From assembly GCF_008153345.1 (NCBI RefSeq), contig NZ_CP042818.1, positions 1,178,001-1,242,000 on the forward strand: a stretch of DNA of 64,000 nucleotides, in the 5' to 3' direction. The notes under the pieces are model-generated. The model worked only from the letters and a program-made list of their open reading frames with translations. It did no database searches and was not told the origin of the DNA. The stretch comes from Treponema phagedenis. Its GTDB lineage: Bacteria > Spirochaetota > Spirochaetia > Treponematales > Treponemataceae. The translations under genes were made by a program, and so were the position numbers. Below, one piece after another: positions 25,952 to 35,881 of the stretch; the first letter of the stretch is position 1, and every line of letters starts with the position of its first letter.

Positions 25952-26896
25952 GTGGCAATGACAATGCCCGCGCTTGGCAAGGCGCTTGAAGATTTAACAA
26001 AAGCTTATAATGATTTAAAAAAAGAGCTTAAAGATAACGGCGGTATGCATAATGCGTCATTTCTTGCTGTAGAAAAATCATTAAAAGCTGTACAAGCGGC
26101 AGTAAGTGTAGATGATTTTATAACAAGACAAAAAGAAAAGGTTCTTACCGACAGTACTCCTGTAAGTTTACAAGGATTTGTGCAAACGGTAAAAGATGAA
26201 GACGGTTTTATTCTTGTTGCAAATGGGCTTGATGTTTTTAAAACCGGAACGAGGTATGGTATCTCCTCTGATTTTAGAGCAACGACTTATGTTATACCCA
26301 ATTATGCGCAAATTGTTTGCATGAGCAATAAACGCGGCGTATTATCTGAATCTGATAAGATACAAGCTATGGCAAACGGGAGCATAAGCCTTGAGTTTTT
26401 ATATGAGCCTGATGCTCCCGATGAAGAAATATCTTTAAATTTTGTCGTAGGAAATAATGAGGGCGAGTATAAGGGCGAAGTTGAGTGGAGCAATATAAAA
26501 ATTGAGACTATCAGTTTTGAGTTTTCACAAAACCAAAAAGAGATGGCACAAAAAGCTTTAGATGCGCACGTTGAAAAAACGGAACACTACCATAATGTAA
26601 TTCGGAATAAGAACGGCTCAATTGCGGTGCCCAATCCTCAAGGCGATAATGAAGCTGCAAACATGAAGTTTGTAAAAGAGGAAATAAAGGCGCATCTTGC
26701 GGAGCTTGTCGACAATGCGCCTGAAGAGCTCGATACACTCAAAGAATTGGCGGACGCTTTAAAAGCAAATGAAGATGGAATGGCGGCAATAAACGCAGCC
26801 TTAACAAATAGGTATACAAAGACAGAGGCTGACGAAGCCTTTATAAAGAAGGCTGCGTTTGCGTTAAGCGGTACGACACTGGAAATCACCTTATAA
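25952..26896 (+). CDS. Tail/baseplate-associated protein with fibre-like C-terminus
   Basis: 314 residues from a GTG (GTG GCA ATG) after AGGAGG. The first ~200 residues are beta-rich and unrecognised. The C-terminal part (DNAPEELDTLKELADALKAN, then INAALTNRYTKTEADEAF) closely resembles repeats found in phage tail fibres. It may be a minor tail or side-fibre protein. Confidence 0.5.
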   Translation: MAMTMPALGKALEDLTKAYNDLKKELKDNGGMHNASFLAVEKSLKAVQAAVSVDDFITRQKEKVLTDSTPVSLQGFVQTVKDEDGFILVANGLDVFKTGTRYGISSDFRATTYVIPNYAQIVCMSNKRGVLSESDKIQAMANGSISLEFLYEPDAPDEEISLNFVVGNNEGEYKGEVEWSNIKIETISFEFSQNQKEMAQKALDAHVEKTEHYHNVIRNKNGSIAVPNPQGDNEAANMKFVKEEIKAHLAELVDNAPEELDTLKELADALKANEDGMAAINAALTNRYTKTEADEAFIKKAAFALSGTTLEITL

Positions 26897-26912
26897 ACAG
26901 AAGGAAATTGAT

Positions 26913-28055
26913 ATGGCGTACGGTTTAGGCAAAAATTCACCTGTTACTCTTGCACTTGGGAAAGAAAGTTATGAGGCGATGATTGAAAGGCACGGGCAGT
27001 ATGTACGCTGGAGAGTTGCTAAAAAATGCCCCTGTGTTTCTACGGGAAACCAACCGGATATTCATTGTAAAAAATGCGGGGGCTCTGGCGAGCTGTATTC
27101 GTATCAAAAAAAGTATACGGATAACGTGAGGCTTTCTGTTTTTGACGGGCTTATCGAATTACCGGAAGACATAGCGGATTGTGTTATAAAAAGTATTTAC
27201 AACTATGCAGGCGTTTTGTTCGAGTTTAAAAAAGAAGATCGTTTTATTCAGCTTCAAGACAAGGAGCATACGCTTACGCAAGGAGAGACGGTAGATATAA
27301 TTTTTGAGCAAGAATTAGTTTGCATTTTAAAAGAAACAAAGGCAGAGCGTATATGTAAAGGCTTTTATCGTATCCCTGATTTACGCATGCCAAAATCGAC
27401 TATCGAGGGAGTATATTACAGCCCCTGTTGCGACATTCTAAAAATAGAAAACTTAAAAAGCGAAGATGGTGCCGATGTTGAAATTCTAAACTATTATAAA
27501 GATTGCATTGAAGTTCTTAGCGAAGAAGATTATCCGTATTTGATTGCAAAAAATATTGAATACATAAAACCTGTAAAGTTTATTGTCTTATCGCAAAACT
27601 TACACAAAGAAAATCTAGCCTTAATTCAAAAACACAATGGGGATGCGGTTTGCACCTTCCCGTATAAGTTTGATGTTTCCGAAGGAGATATTATTACAAT
27701 TATTTCAGGAACAATGACTAACAAGGTTATTGTAAAACGAGGGAGAGAAACTGCAGATGATATTATCCCTGAATTTTTTGTTGACTCAATTGATTTAATT
27801 GAAACTAAAACAAGTGTTTTTAAAGAAGGAGAAGATTTTATTTTGATTGGGACAAACCGTATTCATTGGCTTGGAGCTGCAAAGCCTGAAGCAAATGAGA
27901 GCATGTCAATAACGTATCGGTATAATCCGACATATCGGGTTTGTCAAAATATTCCTTCCTTGCGAACAAGTGAGGATCAGCGCATACCGCGCAAAGTGGT
28001 GCTCAAACTATTTGCAAGTTATCAAAATGCTCGGAGGGTACACACGAATGGTTAA
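26913..28055 (+). CDS. Tail protein with N-terminal zinc-ribbon-like knuckle
   Basis: 380 residues. Residues ~38-60 have CPC, then HCKKCGGSG, a likely zinc site. The rest is beta-rich with repeated IDLIETKTSVFKEGEDFILIG-type strands. The family is not recognised; its place before the tape measure gene suggests a tail or neck role. It overlaps the next gene by 8 bp. Confidence 0.5.
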   Translation: MAYGLGKNSPVTLALGKESYEAMIERHGQYVRWRVAKKCPCVSTGNQPDIHCKKCGGSGELYSYQKKYTDNVRLSVFDGLIELPEDIADCVIKSIYNYAGVLFEFKKEDRFIQLQDKEHTLTQGETVDIIFEQELVCILKETKAERICKGFYRIPDLRMPKSTIEGVYYSPCCDILKIENLKSEDGADVEILNYYKDCIEVLSEEDYPYLIAKNIEYIKPVKFIVLSQNLHKENLALIQKHNGDAVCTFPYKFDVSEGDIITIISGTMTNKVIVKRGRETADDIIPEFFVDSIDLIETKTSVFKEGEDFILIGTNRIHWLGAAKPEANESMSITYRYNPTYRVCQNIPSLRTSEDQRIPRKVVLKLFASYQNARRVHTNG

Positions 28056-28854
28056 GATTAAAATAACAGCGGATAATCCTGCATTACAAGAACTTGCGGC
28101 TGCGGTAAAAAAAATAGGACGATCCGATATTCTTCCTGCAACCGATGCAACGTTTCAAGGTTGTGCAAAAATGGTAGCGGACTCTTGGAGAGCCTACGGT
28201 CAGGGACAAAAAGATATTCCGGGAGTGCCGCCGATGAAAAAGCCTTCAAGCAATTATTCAGGCGGTGTAAAGGTAAAAAAAAGCGCACCGCTTGAATACA
28301 CAATATCGAATGAATCTAAGGCAGCCCCCTTACTTGAATACGGCACCGATGGTTATGATATGAAAACAACGCATCCATACGGGAAAAAAAGCAGGGTAAG
28401 TAAACAAAAAAATCCTAAAACAAAAATGATAGAACTCATTCCGTATTTGATTGTGCCCTTTAGTTGGGGAACGCCGGGAACCGTAACGTTTCAAAACACA
28501 ATGACAGAAGACATTTATGCAATTGCAGAGCGCATGAAAAAAAGTGTTGTAATGGAAGAAACGCATTTTGAGGAAAACTGGGCAGGAGAAGCTATTGAGC
28601 GGCATGAATATACGTGGGCAGATAGATTAAACGAAAATGACTTAGGCAATGCAGACGGTATGGTAAGAATGTCTGACACTCCGACAGGTAAGTCAACCTA
28701 TTGGACGTTTAGAATTATTTCCGCTAAGTCTCCGAAGAACAGCTGGATAAATAAGGGCATTCCCGCCCGCAATGTAACGGAAGGTTTAAAGGCTTTGCAT
28801 GAAAAAGAAATAGCCGATGCAATCCAAAATGCCCTTGCAACCGATTTAGGGTAG
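28048..28854 (+). CDS. Tail-region protein, virion morphogenesis-like
   Basis: 268 residues from the ATG at 28048, set by CGGAGGG upstream. The N-terminus (NPALQELAAAVKKIG, ATFQGCAKMVADSWRAYGQG) resembles small phage morphogenesis proteins; residues ~90-150 are basic with Lys/Gly. The function is not clear. It lies directly upstream of the tape measure gene. Confidence 0.45.
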   Translation: MVKIKITADNPALQELAAAVKKIGRSDILPATDATFQGCAKMVADSWRAYGQGQKDIPGVPPMKKPSSNYSGGVKVKKSAPLEYTISNESKAAPLLEYGTDGYDMKTTHPYGKKSRVSKQKNPKTKMIELIPYLIVPFSWGTPGTVTFQNTMTEDIYAIAERMKKSVVMEETHFEENWAGEAIERHEYTWADRLNENDLGNADGMVRMSDTPTGKSTYWTFRIISAKSPKNSWINKGIPARNVTEGLKALHEKEIADAIQNALATDLG

Positions 28855-28874
28855 CAATAGAGGAATAGACGCGT

Positions 28875-30701
28875 ATGGGAATGAAAGAAGTTGCGATTAA
28901 GCTTAATTTAGAAACAGGTAGTTTCTCATCATCTGCACAAACGATATCCGATGCTTTTGATAAAATGCTTGGCAAGATGAAAGAAGCACAAGAAGTCGGC
29001 AATTTTGATTTAGCAGCACAGTATGCAAAATCGGCACAACAAATGCAGCAAGTGTATAACGGCATGGCAAACGGGAATCAAGCCGGAGGCGGAGGAATTG
29101 CAGGGTTTAATAATACAGTAGGGGGCATTTCTAATACTGCACAATCGGTTATCGGACAAATTGGTGCGGGCGATGCTGCGGGCGGTGGATTAACACTTTT
29201 AGGGAAAGGAGCCGGTTTACTTGGTAAATTAGGAACAGGCGGAGCAATTGCAGGAGCAGGACTTCTTGCGGCAGTTGGCGCCGGTTGGGGGGTAAAAAAA
29301 CTTTCAGACCTTTATACATCGCATGATGATGCGGCAGAAGCATTAAATGCAAGCCTTAATAACACCATGCGCACTCGCTTTGATTTAAGTACTAAGGAAG
29401 GACGTGGAGAGTGGCGGCAATTTGCAAAAGATTATCCCGAACGAAAAAATGATTTTGAGATAAGTAAAGACGGTAAAACCATGATTGAAACATTGGAAAG
29501 CCGTTATAAGGTGAACACAAAAAATATAGAAGATGCGTTTACAAAAGCAAGTGCTGCCGCAAACAGTTTCAGCTACTCAATGGAAGACGGGTTGAGTATG
29601 GTTAAACACCTTACGCAATACGGACTTTCTTCGGGCAGTTATGATGTTGCCCGTAATGTTTTCGGCTGGTCAAGAATGATGGGAATCCAAAAAGAGGAGG
29701 CAGCAGATTTTAAAGGTACTTTTTCCCGTTACGGAAATAAGGACGCGGACAGTTTAGCGCAAGCATATCGAGCGAGCTCTTTTATGGGAATGAAGGAAGG
29801 CCAGTACAGTGAAACACTTGGTTTATTACAAAATATTTTTACTGATGGTATATCAAAAGGGTTTACAAAGTCGATTGCTGAAATAGGCAGCACAATGACT
29901 TTTTTAAAAAATGCAAGCGGCAATAATCCGTTATGGATGGGAGAACAAGGCGCAAGTCGATATCAGCAATTAAATGAAAGCGGGCGCAGTGCAACATCTC
30001 TTTCTTCGGTTTCGGATATCTTAACGTACCGAGCTATTGCAAGTTTATCGGATGCAGAAAAGGCACGCATATTAAAAGAGCACGGATTAGAATCGCAAGG
30101 CGGATATCTTGATAATATGCAAATTGCGGAACTTGGATTTTTACCGGAAATATACAAGAAAAAAATGGGTCTTTTTGAACAAATGTCGGGAAAAGGTAAT
30201 AAAGCAGGGATGATCGAAATGATTAGAAAAGATACCGGCTTTGACTATATACAGGCGGCGCAGTTTTATGAGTTGATGAACAACGGGGAAATAAATAAAG
30301 ACGCATATGAATCAATAACAAATGCAAGTATACGCCCTGAATATACCTCACGTGTCGGAGCATCTACCGGTTCTGCCGAATTGTGGAGGACTTGGACAGC
30401 TGAATTGGGAAAAGGTCCGGCGGAACTGACAAAATTTCTCTCGGTATTTTTATCCGGCACTCGCCAAGAAGAGTTTAATACGGGTAAGCTACCGGGCATG
30501 GGCGAAGGAAGTGTAAATAATGTTACACTAATAAAAGAATTACAACAAAGAAAACAAGATTTAGCATTTGAACTCCAGACTCTGTATAATACCTTTTTCC
30601 CCGACCAAGAAAAAATTAAGGAAAATACGGAAGAGTTAAAAAAGATAAACGCGCAACTTGAGTTATTATTGAACGGGGAAATAAAGGTTGAAAGTCGATG
30701 A
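28875..30701 (+). CDS. Tail tape measure protein
   Basis: 608 residues. The N-terminus is helical (AQTISDAFDKMLGKMKEAQE). Residues ~75-145 are Gly/Ala-rich and membrane-like (GGAIAGAGLLAAVGAGWG), as in tape measure proteins that help DNA cross the membrane. The rest is helical, ending in a coiled coil (EKIKENTEELKKINAQLELL). Position between chaperones and hub fits. At 608 residues it would imply a fairly short tail. Confidence 0.65.
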   Translation: MGMKEVAIKLNLETGSFSSSAQTISDAFDKMLGKMKEAQEVGNFDLAAQYAKSAQQMQQVYNGMANGNQAGGGGIAGFNNTVGGISNTAQSVIGQIGAGDAAGGGLTLLGKGAGLLGKLGTGGAIAGAGLLAAVGAGWGVKKLSDLYTSHDDAAEALNASLNNTMRTRFDLSTKEGRGEWRQFAKDYPERKNDFEISKDGKTMIETLESRYKVNTKNIEDAFTKASAAANSFSYSMEDGLSMVKHLTQYGLSSGSYDVARNVFGWSRMMGIQKEEAADFKGTFSRYGNKDADSLAQAYRASSFMGMKEGQYSETLGLLQNIFTDGISKGFTKSIAEIGSTMTFLKNASGNNPLWMGEQGASRYQQLNESGRSATSLSSVSDILTYRAIASLSDAEKARILKEHGLESQGGYLDNMQIAELGFLPEIYKKKMGLFEQMSGKGNKAGMIEMIRKDTGFDYIQAAQFYELMNNGEINKDAYESITNASIRPEYTSRVGASTGSAELWRTWTAELGKGPAELTKFLSVFLSGTRQEEFNTGKLPGMGEGSVNNVTLIKELQQRKQDLAFELQTLYNTFFPDQEKIKENTEELKKINAQLELLLNGEIKVESR

Positions 30702-32167
30702 TGATCACCATTCACAAAAGCCCGCAGCCAAAAATAGAAATCTTTGATTATAATGCGCCAACAGTGCCTGCTTTTACATTATCGGCACAAACCCATGAGT
30801 ATACGCAACTTTTAAGCTATTCGTTTACCGAAAGCACAATGGATTTAAAGGGGCGTTTTCAGTTTAGCATTGCAGGCGGAGACAATAATCTTTTTAATGA
30901 AATACAGCCGCTTCAAATTGTAAAGATTTACGAGGGGGCAAATACTCCTGTGTTTATTGGTGTAATTGCAAATAAAGATTTAAGTTGCACAATGAGTCAA
31001 GGTGGCGTGCAACGACAAATCAATTTTTCCGGGATGAGTATTACGGGGTTAATTGCAAACTTTCAGCTCATTCTTGATATTAAGTTTTTATCATTAACAC
31101 AAATAATGAGTGCGGAAACGATAAACAAGGATATGGTGTTACGCATAAATGAACTGCAAACTAAGGAACCTTTAAAAATAAAAAAGTTTTTAGAGCTTAC
31201 ATGGGATACATATTTAGGCTATGTAGGTGTTAGATATTTAAAACCTACCGCAGATAAAGCTCCGGTAAAAGGAAAGGCGGGAGAATCAAATAAAATAGTC
31301 TATGACATAATTAAAAACTTTATGGGGAATGATTTTTTTGAAGTAGGAGAAGCAGAAAGTATTCCTGTGCCGATTGCTAATACCTTTTTTAATCAAGGAA
31401 TAAATACGGTACAACAAATATGGCAAACGATTTTAGCGCCTCCTGTGTATGAAATGTTTTCTCGGGTGAATGAAAAAGGAAAAACAAAAATAGTTGTTCG
31501 TGAACTTCCATTTAGTTTTAGGGAAAACGGAATAGTGCATAACCGTTGGGGCAAACTACCAATAAGAAAAATAAAATCACCGCACCTCGTCGATTATTCA
31601 TTGCGTTTAAGTATTGATGAAGTGTACACAACTTTTTTTGCCTATATCGAGGGTTCTTCTCTTTCGGCTGATCAGTACATTGTAATTGAGCAAACTGACG
31701 GCGACAAAATAGAAAAAAAGATTTTACAAGTTGATGAAAAAAAACTTAAAACATACGGCATGAAAATGTTACAGGTTGCTTTCAGAGGCTATAAAAAACA
31801 AACGGAAAAAACGGAAACAATTACCAATGCAATGCACAAACTTTCTTTGCGCCTTCGCTCTTGGTTCGGGCGACTTGACGAAATGTACACAGGAAGCATT
31901 CGCATTATCAACGATTTTTCTGAAAAACAAATACGCTGCGGAGAGCGAGTAAGCTTTTTAGGCGGGGAGTTTTATGTTAGAAGTTGCGACCATTCATGGT
32001 CCTACGGAGGGACTCCCACAATCAGCCTACAAGTAATACGAGGCGGAAAGTATAACAAGGGAGGAGAGTTTGTAAAAGTAATGCCTGAAATGGGAACAAG
32101 CAATATCGAACTTAAATTTGACGGGGAAGAAACGAATAGTTTAGTAGATATAAGTTGGGCGAGGTAA
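30698..32167 (+). CDS. Baseplate hub protein
   Basis: 489 residues. The N-terminal layout (FTLSAQTHEYTQLLSYSFTE, IQPLQIVKIYEG, VFIGVIANKDL) and the C-terminal strand-rich part (CGERVSFLGGEFYVRSCDHSW) fit baseplate hub proteins that close the tube and hold the spike. It overlaps the tape measure gene by 4 bp and is followed by the spike gene. Confidence 0.6.
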   Translation: MMITIHKSPQPKIEIFDYNAPTVPAFTLSAQTHEYTQLLSYSFTESTMDLKGRFQFSIAGGDNNLFNEIQPLQIVKIYEGANTPVFIGVIANKDLSCTMSQGGVQRQINFSGMSITGLIANFQLILDIKFLSLTQIMSAETINKDMVLRINELQTKEPLKIKKFLELTWDTYLGYVGVRYLKPTADKAPVKGKAGESNKIVYDIIKNFMGNDFFEVGEAESIPVPIANTFFNQGINTVQQIWQTILAPPVYEMFSRVNEKGKTKIVVRELPFSFRENGIVHNRWGKLPIRKIKSPHLVDYSLRLSIDEVYTTFFAYIEGSSLSADQYIVIEQTDGDKIEKKILQVDEKKLKTYGMKMLQVAFRGYKKQTEKTETITNAMHKLSLRLRSWFGRLDEMYTGSIRIINDFSEKQIRCGERVSFLGGEFYVRSCDHSWSYGGTPTISLQVIRGGKYNKGGEFVKVMPEMGTSNIELKFDGEETNSLVDISWAR

Positions 32168-32173
32168 AAAGCT

Positions 32174-32995
32174 ATGAGAATTGTAATACGAGAGCGAAGC
32201 GGACAGGTTACCGGGCAAGTGCCGCTACAAAATACAGTGCCGAGAATAGGCATGTGGGGAACAGTAACCGATGTTGACTCTACAAGAAATGCGGTGAATG
32301 TTCGACTTACCGGCGGTGTGTTATTGGAAGATGTGCCGGTTGCCAGCTTGGATGAATGGATTTGTGAATTTAAAGACGGGGGCTATATGTCGGGAAGCAG
32401 GAACTTGCCGCCTGAAAATGCACGGGTTTTTGTGCTGATGCCTACAGGCACCTTTGAAGGCGCTTTTGTTTTATGCTCAAGCCTTTCGATGTTTGAAAAA
32501 GAACACCAAAAAAAATTTATGAGCACAAAGGAACAACGAGCTGAAAAAAATGTTGAGCGGCTTCGGGTGCGACCGGGAAAATGGATTGAAAAATACAATT
32601 ATAAAACGGGACAGCTTGAGCTTACCTCTTCGAATGAAAATGTAAAGATTGCAATTGCTGATGATAACAATAAAAAGGAAGTGAGTGTAAACGCTTTCGG
32701 TGCAAACATTACAATTGACAAAGACGGCAATATTGCCGTGAAGGCTGCAACGGATAAAAAAATAAGCCTTAACGGCGAAAACTTAAGCGGTATAGTAAAA
32801 GCCGATGAACTAAAAACGCAGCTTGATAAGATGAGCGATCGTATTGATAAAATGGTAAATACTTTTAACGGGTGGGTTGTTCTTCCTAATGATGGAGGTG
32901 CTGCTTTAGCTACCGCAATGAAAACCGTAATAGGCACTATGGTAAAAGAAGATTTTTCAAATATAAAAAATGACAAGGTAGTGCACGGAGGTTAA
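32174..32995 (+). CDS. Baseplate spike (gpV-like) protein
   Basis: 273 residues. An OB-fold-type N-terminus (GMWGTVTDVDSTRNAVNVRL) is followed by repeating strands (TIDKDGNIAVKAATDKKISL) typical of the beta-helical needle that punctures the cell surface. A short helical end follows. Order hub-spike-baseplate is normal for myoviruses. Confidence 0.7.
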   Translation: MRIVIRERSGQVTGQVPLQNTVPRIGMWGTVTDVDSTRNAVNVRLTGGVLLEDVPVASLDEWICEFKDGGYMSGSRNLPPENARVFVLMPTGTFEGAFVLCSSLSMFEKEHQKKFMSTKEQRAEKNVERLRVRPGKWIEKYNYKTGQLELTSSNENVKIAIADDNNKKEVSVNAFGANITIDKDGNIAVKAATDKKISLNGENLSGIVKADELKTQLDKMSDRIDKMVNTFNGWVVLPNDGGAALATAMKTVIGTMVKEDFSNIKNDKVVHGG

Positions 32996-32998
32996 GCA

Positions 32999-34675
32999 GT
33001 GAGACAAGGATATTTACGAGAGGGATTATGGCAGAATGTATACCTCATTGAATTTTATGTTGACAATAATACTTCCCCGTCCGAGTCTTTTGCCTTCGGG
33101 GTACCGCCTGAAAGTGAAGAGTTTGTTTTAACGCAACGGAAAACCGAAACTAAAACTTTCGGTGGACTTGTCATTGATGACTATGGACATGATGCGCTTA
33201 AAATAACGCTTTCAGGCAGTACGGTAAATAATGAGCTTAGGCGAATGTACCATACAACCGGATCGAGTGAGTATGTTACCGGCGAAGAAGAAATATTTAG
33301 GCTCAAAACATTGCTTGAAAAATACAAAGGTAATATAAACACGCTTGGAAAAAAAATCCTTTTATATGATTTATCAAAACATACAAATAGGAGCAGACGA
33401 AAAAAAACGATTGACAGTTTTTGCTGGCAAGTGTATCCGGGCGAATTTAAAATAAAGCGAACAAAAGAAAAGCCTAATGTATATACGTATTCAATTGAGT
33501 TTACCGCCATTCCGGCCAAAGATACCTTTGTGTTTTATAATACAATCTTCGGAGTTGATTTTAATAAGGCCTTTGATGCAATTGAACAGTATTTACAAAA
33601 GTTAGAAAAAAGTTTGAGTTTTTTTAAATCCGTCTTAGAAAAAATCAACGAGGCGAGGCGTTTTGCCGCCGCCTGTAAAGAAGTTGCCCTGTATGCGATA
33701 AGCGGTACTATTAACGCCTTTAGGATACTGCTTGACGACACTTTTCAACTTGGCCATTCAGCTATTGCCTTATACCGAGAAACAGTCGGAGCAGAAGGAA
33801 TACCTGCACTTATTTTTGAAACGGGTGATTTTGTTGCGGCAATGCTTATTGATTTTATGACCAACATAAACGTATTGGCAAACAACATACATGCAATGAG
33901 TAAAAAAGAATTTTATATTCCTGCTGGCGTTTTTGAAGATTGGGAAGTTACTATAGAAGAACTTGACGCCTTAAGTCAGCTGCAGTGTAGCGGCATTTAC
34001 AATGAACTATGTGCCTTATCTGTCTCTGCTCAAATGGAACGACCGAAAGAATACACATTACCGGTTGCACGTGGCGCTGCAATAACCACGTATGGAATGC
34101 AAATAGGTTTAATTACCGATGGCATGAGTTTTGAAAGCATCGCCCAAAATCATTACGGAGACAGTAGCAAAGCGTATATTATTGCTTCTGCAAACAGCGC
34201 TGGCAGTATTGATGATTTAAGCGCACGCGGACAAAAGAATGTGCTAATCCCAGTGCTGGAGCGAAGCGCTTCTAATTATCAAAATAGGATAATCGGTTTA
34301 AGCGGACAGCGCGATAATTACGGGGTCGATATTGCGTTAGACGAAAACGGGAATATTTTACTCAACGAGCTGCAAACAGATTTTAAATTTGTTACCGGCA
34401 GAAGAAACATATCGCAAGCGGTACTTATGCGCTTGCGTGAAAATATTAATAAACGAGTGATGCTGCAGCTTTATGGAATTAAAACAACAATTCCCGACAG
34501 TGAAAGTGCAGGCTCGGCTTATATTTTATCAAGCATAATTCAAACACTCAAACAAGAATCGCGTATTAAAGAATTGTTGAGCGTTTCTTTTAAAGGAGAT
34601 GGGGACGCTTTGCGAATTGATATAGAATACACCGATATTGGCGGACAGCGGCGCTCTTTAAGCGAGCTTATATAA
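32999..34675 (+). CDS. Baseplate protein with LysM-like and gp25-like parts
   Basis: 558 residues from a GTG at 32999. The N-terminal ~180 residues are beta-rich (SFAFGVPPESEEFVLTQRKT). A LysM-like stretch lies near residues 375-420 (GMSFESIAQNHYGDSSKAY). The C-terminal ~130 residues (VDIALDENGNILLNELQTDF then GRRNISQAVLMRLREN) resemble gpW/gp25 baseplate wedge proteins. These are often separate genes, so this looks like a fusion. It lies between spike and baseplate J. Confidence 0.55.
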   Translation: MRQGYLREGLWQNVYLIEFYVDNNTSPSESFAFGVPPESEEFVLTQRKTETKTFGGLVIDDYGHDALKITLSGSTVNNELRRMYHTTGSSEYVTGEEEIFRLKTLLEKYKGNINTLGKKILLYDLSKHTNRSRRKKTIDSFCWQVYPGEFKIKRTKEKPNVYTYSIEFTAIPAKDTFVFYNTIFGVDFNKAFDAIEQYLQKLEKSLSFFKSVLEKINEARRFAAACKEVALYAISGTINAFRILLDDTFQLGHSAIALYRETVGAEGIPALIFETGDFVAAMLIDFMTNINVLANNIHAMSKKEFYIPAGVFEDWEVTIEELDALSQLQCSGIYNELCALSVSAQMERPKEYTLPVARGAAITTYGMQIGLITDGMSFESIAQNHYGDSSKAYIIASANSAGSIDDLSARGQKNVLIPVLERSASNYQNRIIGLSGQRDNYGVDIALDENGNILLNELQTDFKFVTGRRNISQAVLMRLRENINKRVMLQLYGIKTTIPDSESAGSAYILSSIIQTLKQESRIKELLSVSFKGDGDALRIDIEYTDIGGQRRSLSELI

Positions 34676-34702
34676 CGGAAGATGAACAGGAGATAAAAAA
34701 GA

Positions 34703-35878
34703 ATGGATTTTGATTATAAAATAAAAACCTTTGATGAGATTTACACCGAAATGCAGCTAAAGGTATTCGGTAAAATACTTACCGCAACGGACGCTAACTC
34801 AGGCAGTGTGCTTTGCTCTTTATTAGAGGCAACTGCACGGCTAATTGCTGAAGCGTATTTGCATTGCCAAATAGGGTATGCAAAATACTTACAAGATTTA
34901 GTGGAAGGGGCTTTTGGCGTAAAAAGGCTTTTAGGAACTAAGGCAAAGGGGAAGGTTGTTTTTTTTACCGAAAAAGGAAAACCTGCAGCCAGTCATCTTT
35001 ATATAGCGGTAGGAACCGAAATTGCCTGCGGTGATACTGTTTTTGTTACCACAGAATCGGGAATGATAGATAAGGGGACGGAACAGTCAAAGCCTATTTT
35101 TGCTGAAGCAAAAGAAATAGGAGAAAAAGGAAATGTGCCATCTGAAAGCGTTGACACTATTTTAAGCGGCTTACATTCAAGTATTGCGGGAGTAAAAAAT
35201 ATACGGCCGTTTGAAAACGGTACTTCCGCCGAAACCGATCCGGAGCTGCGAAAGCGATTTGTAAATTATTTACGAGGCTTACAACGGACAAACTTTTACG
35301 GGGTAAAAGAAGCGGCTCTTAGCACAAAAGCATATCACGTGAACGTGGTATTATGTGCGCCGCCAAAAGATATTCCCACCCGAGATTTTGACGGAAACCC
35401 CATAACAGAGCATAATGTAAATTGTGCGGTGTATGTTTGCGACAAAGAAGGAGAGTGTTCAGGGGCATTACTTGATGAGGTGCGCAAAACATTACGCGGA
35501 GACGGCACGTATAACAATCCCGGATACACACCTGCGGGTGTTCATCTTGCTGTCGCTCCCATTGTTGCAGACAGACGGTTTCAAGGGGAAGGCAATAAAT
35601 TAAATCTTGAAATATTTTCTGTTCTTCCTGATAAAGAAGAGGCAAAGGAACGAGTACGAAAAAAGGTTATAGAGTTTTTTCAAGGCTTTGAAGTAGGTCA
35701 ATCTCTTATTATCACTGATTTAATTCTTGCCGTCAGACAGTTTGATTGGGTTACCGATGTAATCATTAAAGATATGAACCTTCCGCAAGGCAGCGCAAAC
35801 CCTTCCGCAACTGAGTCGCATAAACTCTTGGTTGTAAAAGAAGAAGATGTGCTTATCACAATAAAACAACAGGGGTAG
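34703..35878 (+). CDS. Baseplate J-like wedge protein
   Basis: 391 residues with the Baseplate_J pattern: ANSGSVLCSLLEATARLIAE near 30-50, FGVKRLLGTKAKGKVVF, then GEKGNVPSESVDTI. The C-terminus (GQSLIITDLILAVRQFDWV) is also typical. It forms the ring around the hub and triggers contraction. Confidence 0.8.
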   Translation: MDFDYKIKTFDEIYTEMQLKVFGKILTATDANSGSVLCSLLEATARLIAEAYLHCQIGYAKYLQDLVEGAFGVKRLLGTKAKGKVVFFTEKGKPAASHLYIAVGTEIACGDTVFVTTESGMIDKGTEQSKPIFAEAKEIGEKGNVPSESVDTILSGLHSSIAGVKNIRPFENGTSAETDPELRKRFVNYLRGLQRTNFYGVKEAALSTKAYHVNVVLCAPPKDIPTRDFDGNPITEHNVNCAVYVCDKEGECSGALLDEVRKTLRGDGTYNNPGYTPAGVHLAVAPIVADRRFQGEGNKLNLEIFSVLPDKEEAKERVRKKVIEFFQGFEVGQSLIITDLILAVRQFDWVTDVIIKDMNLPQGSANPSATESHKLLVVKEEDVLITIKQQG

Positions 35879-35881
35879 TAA

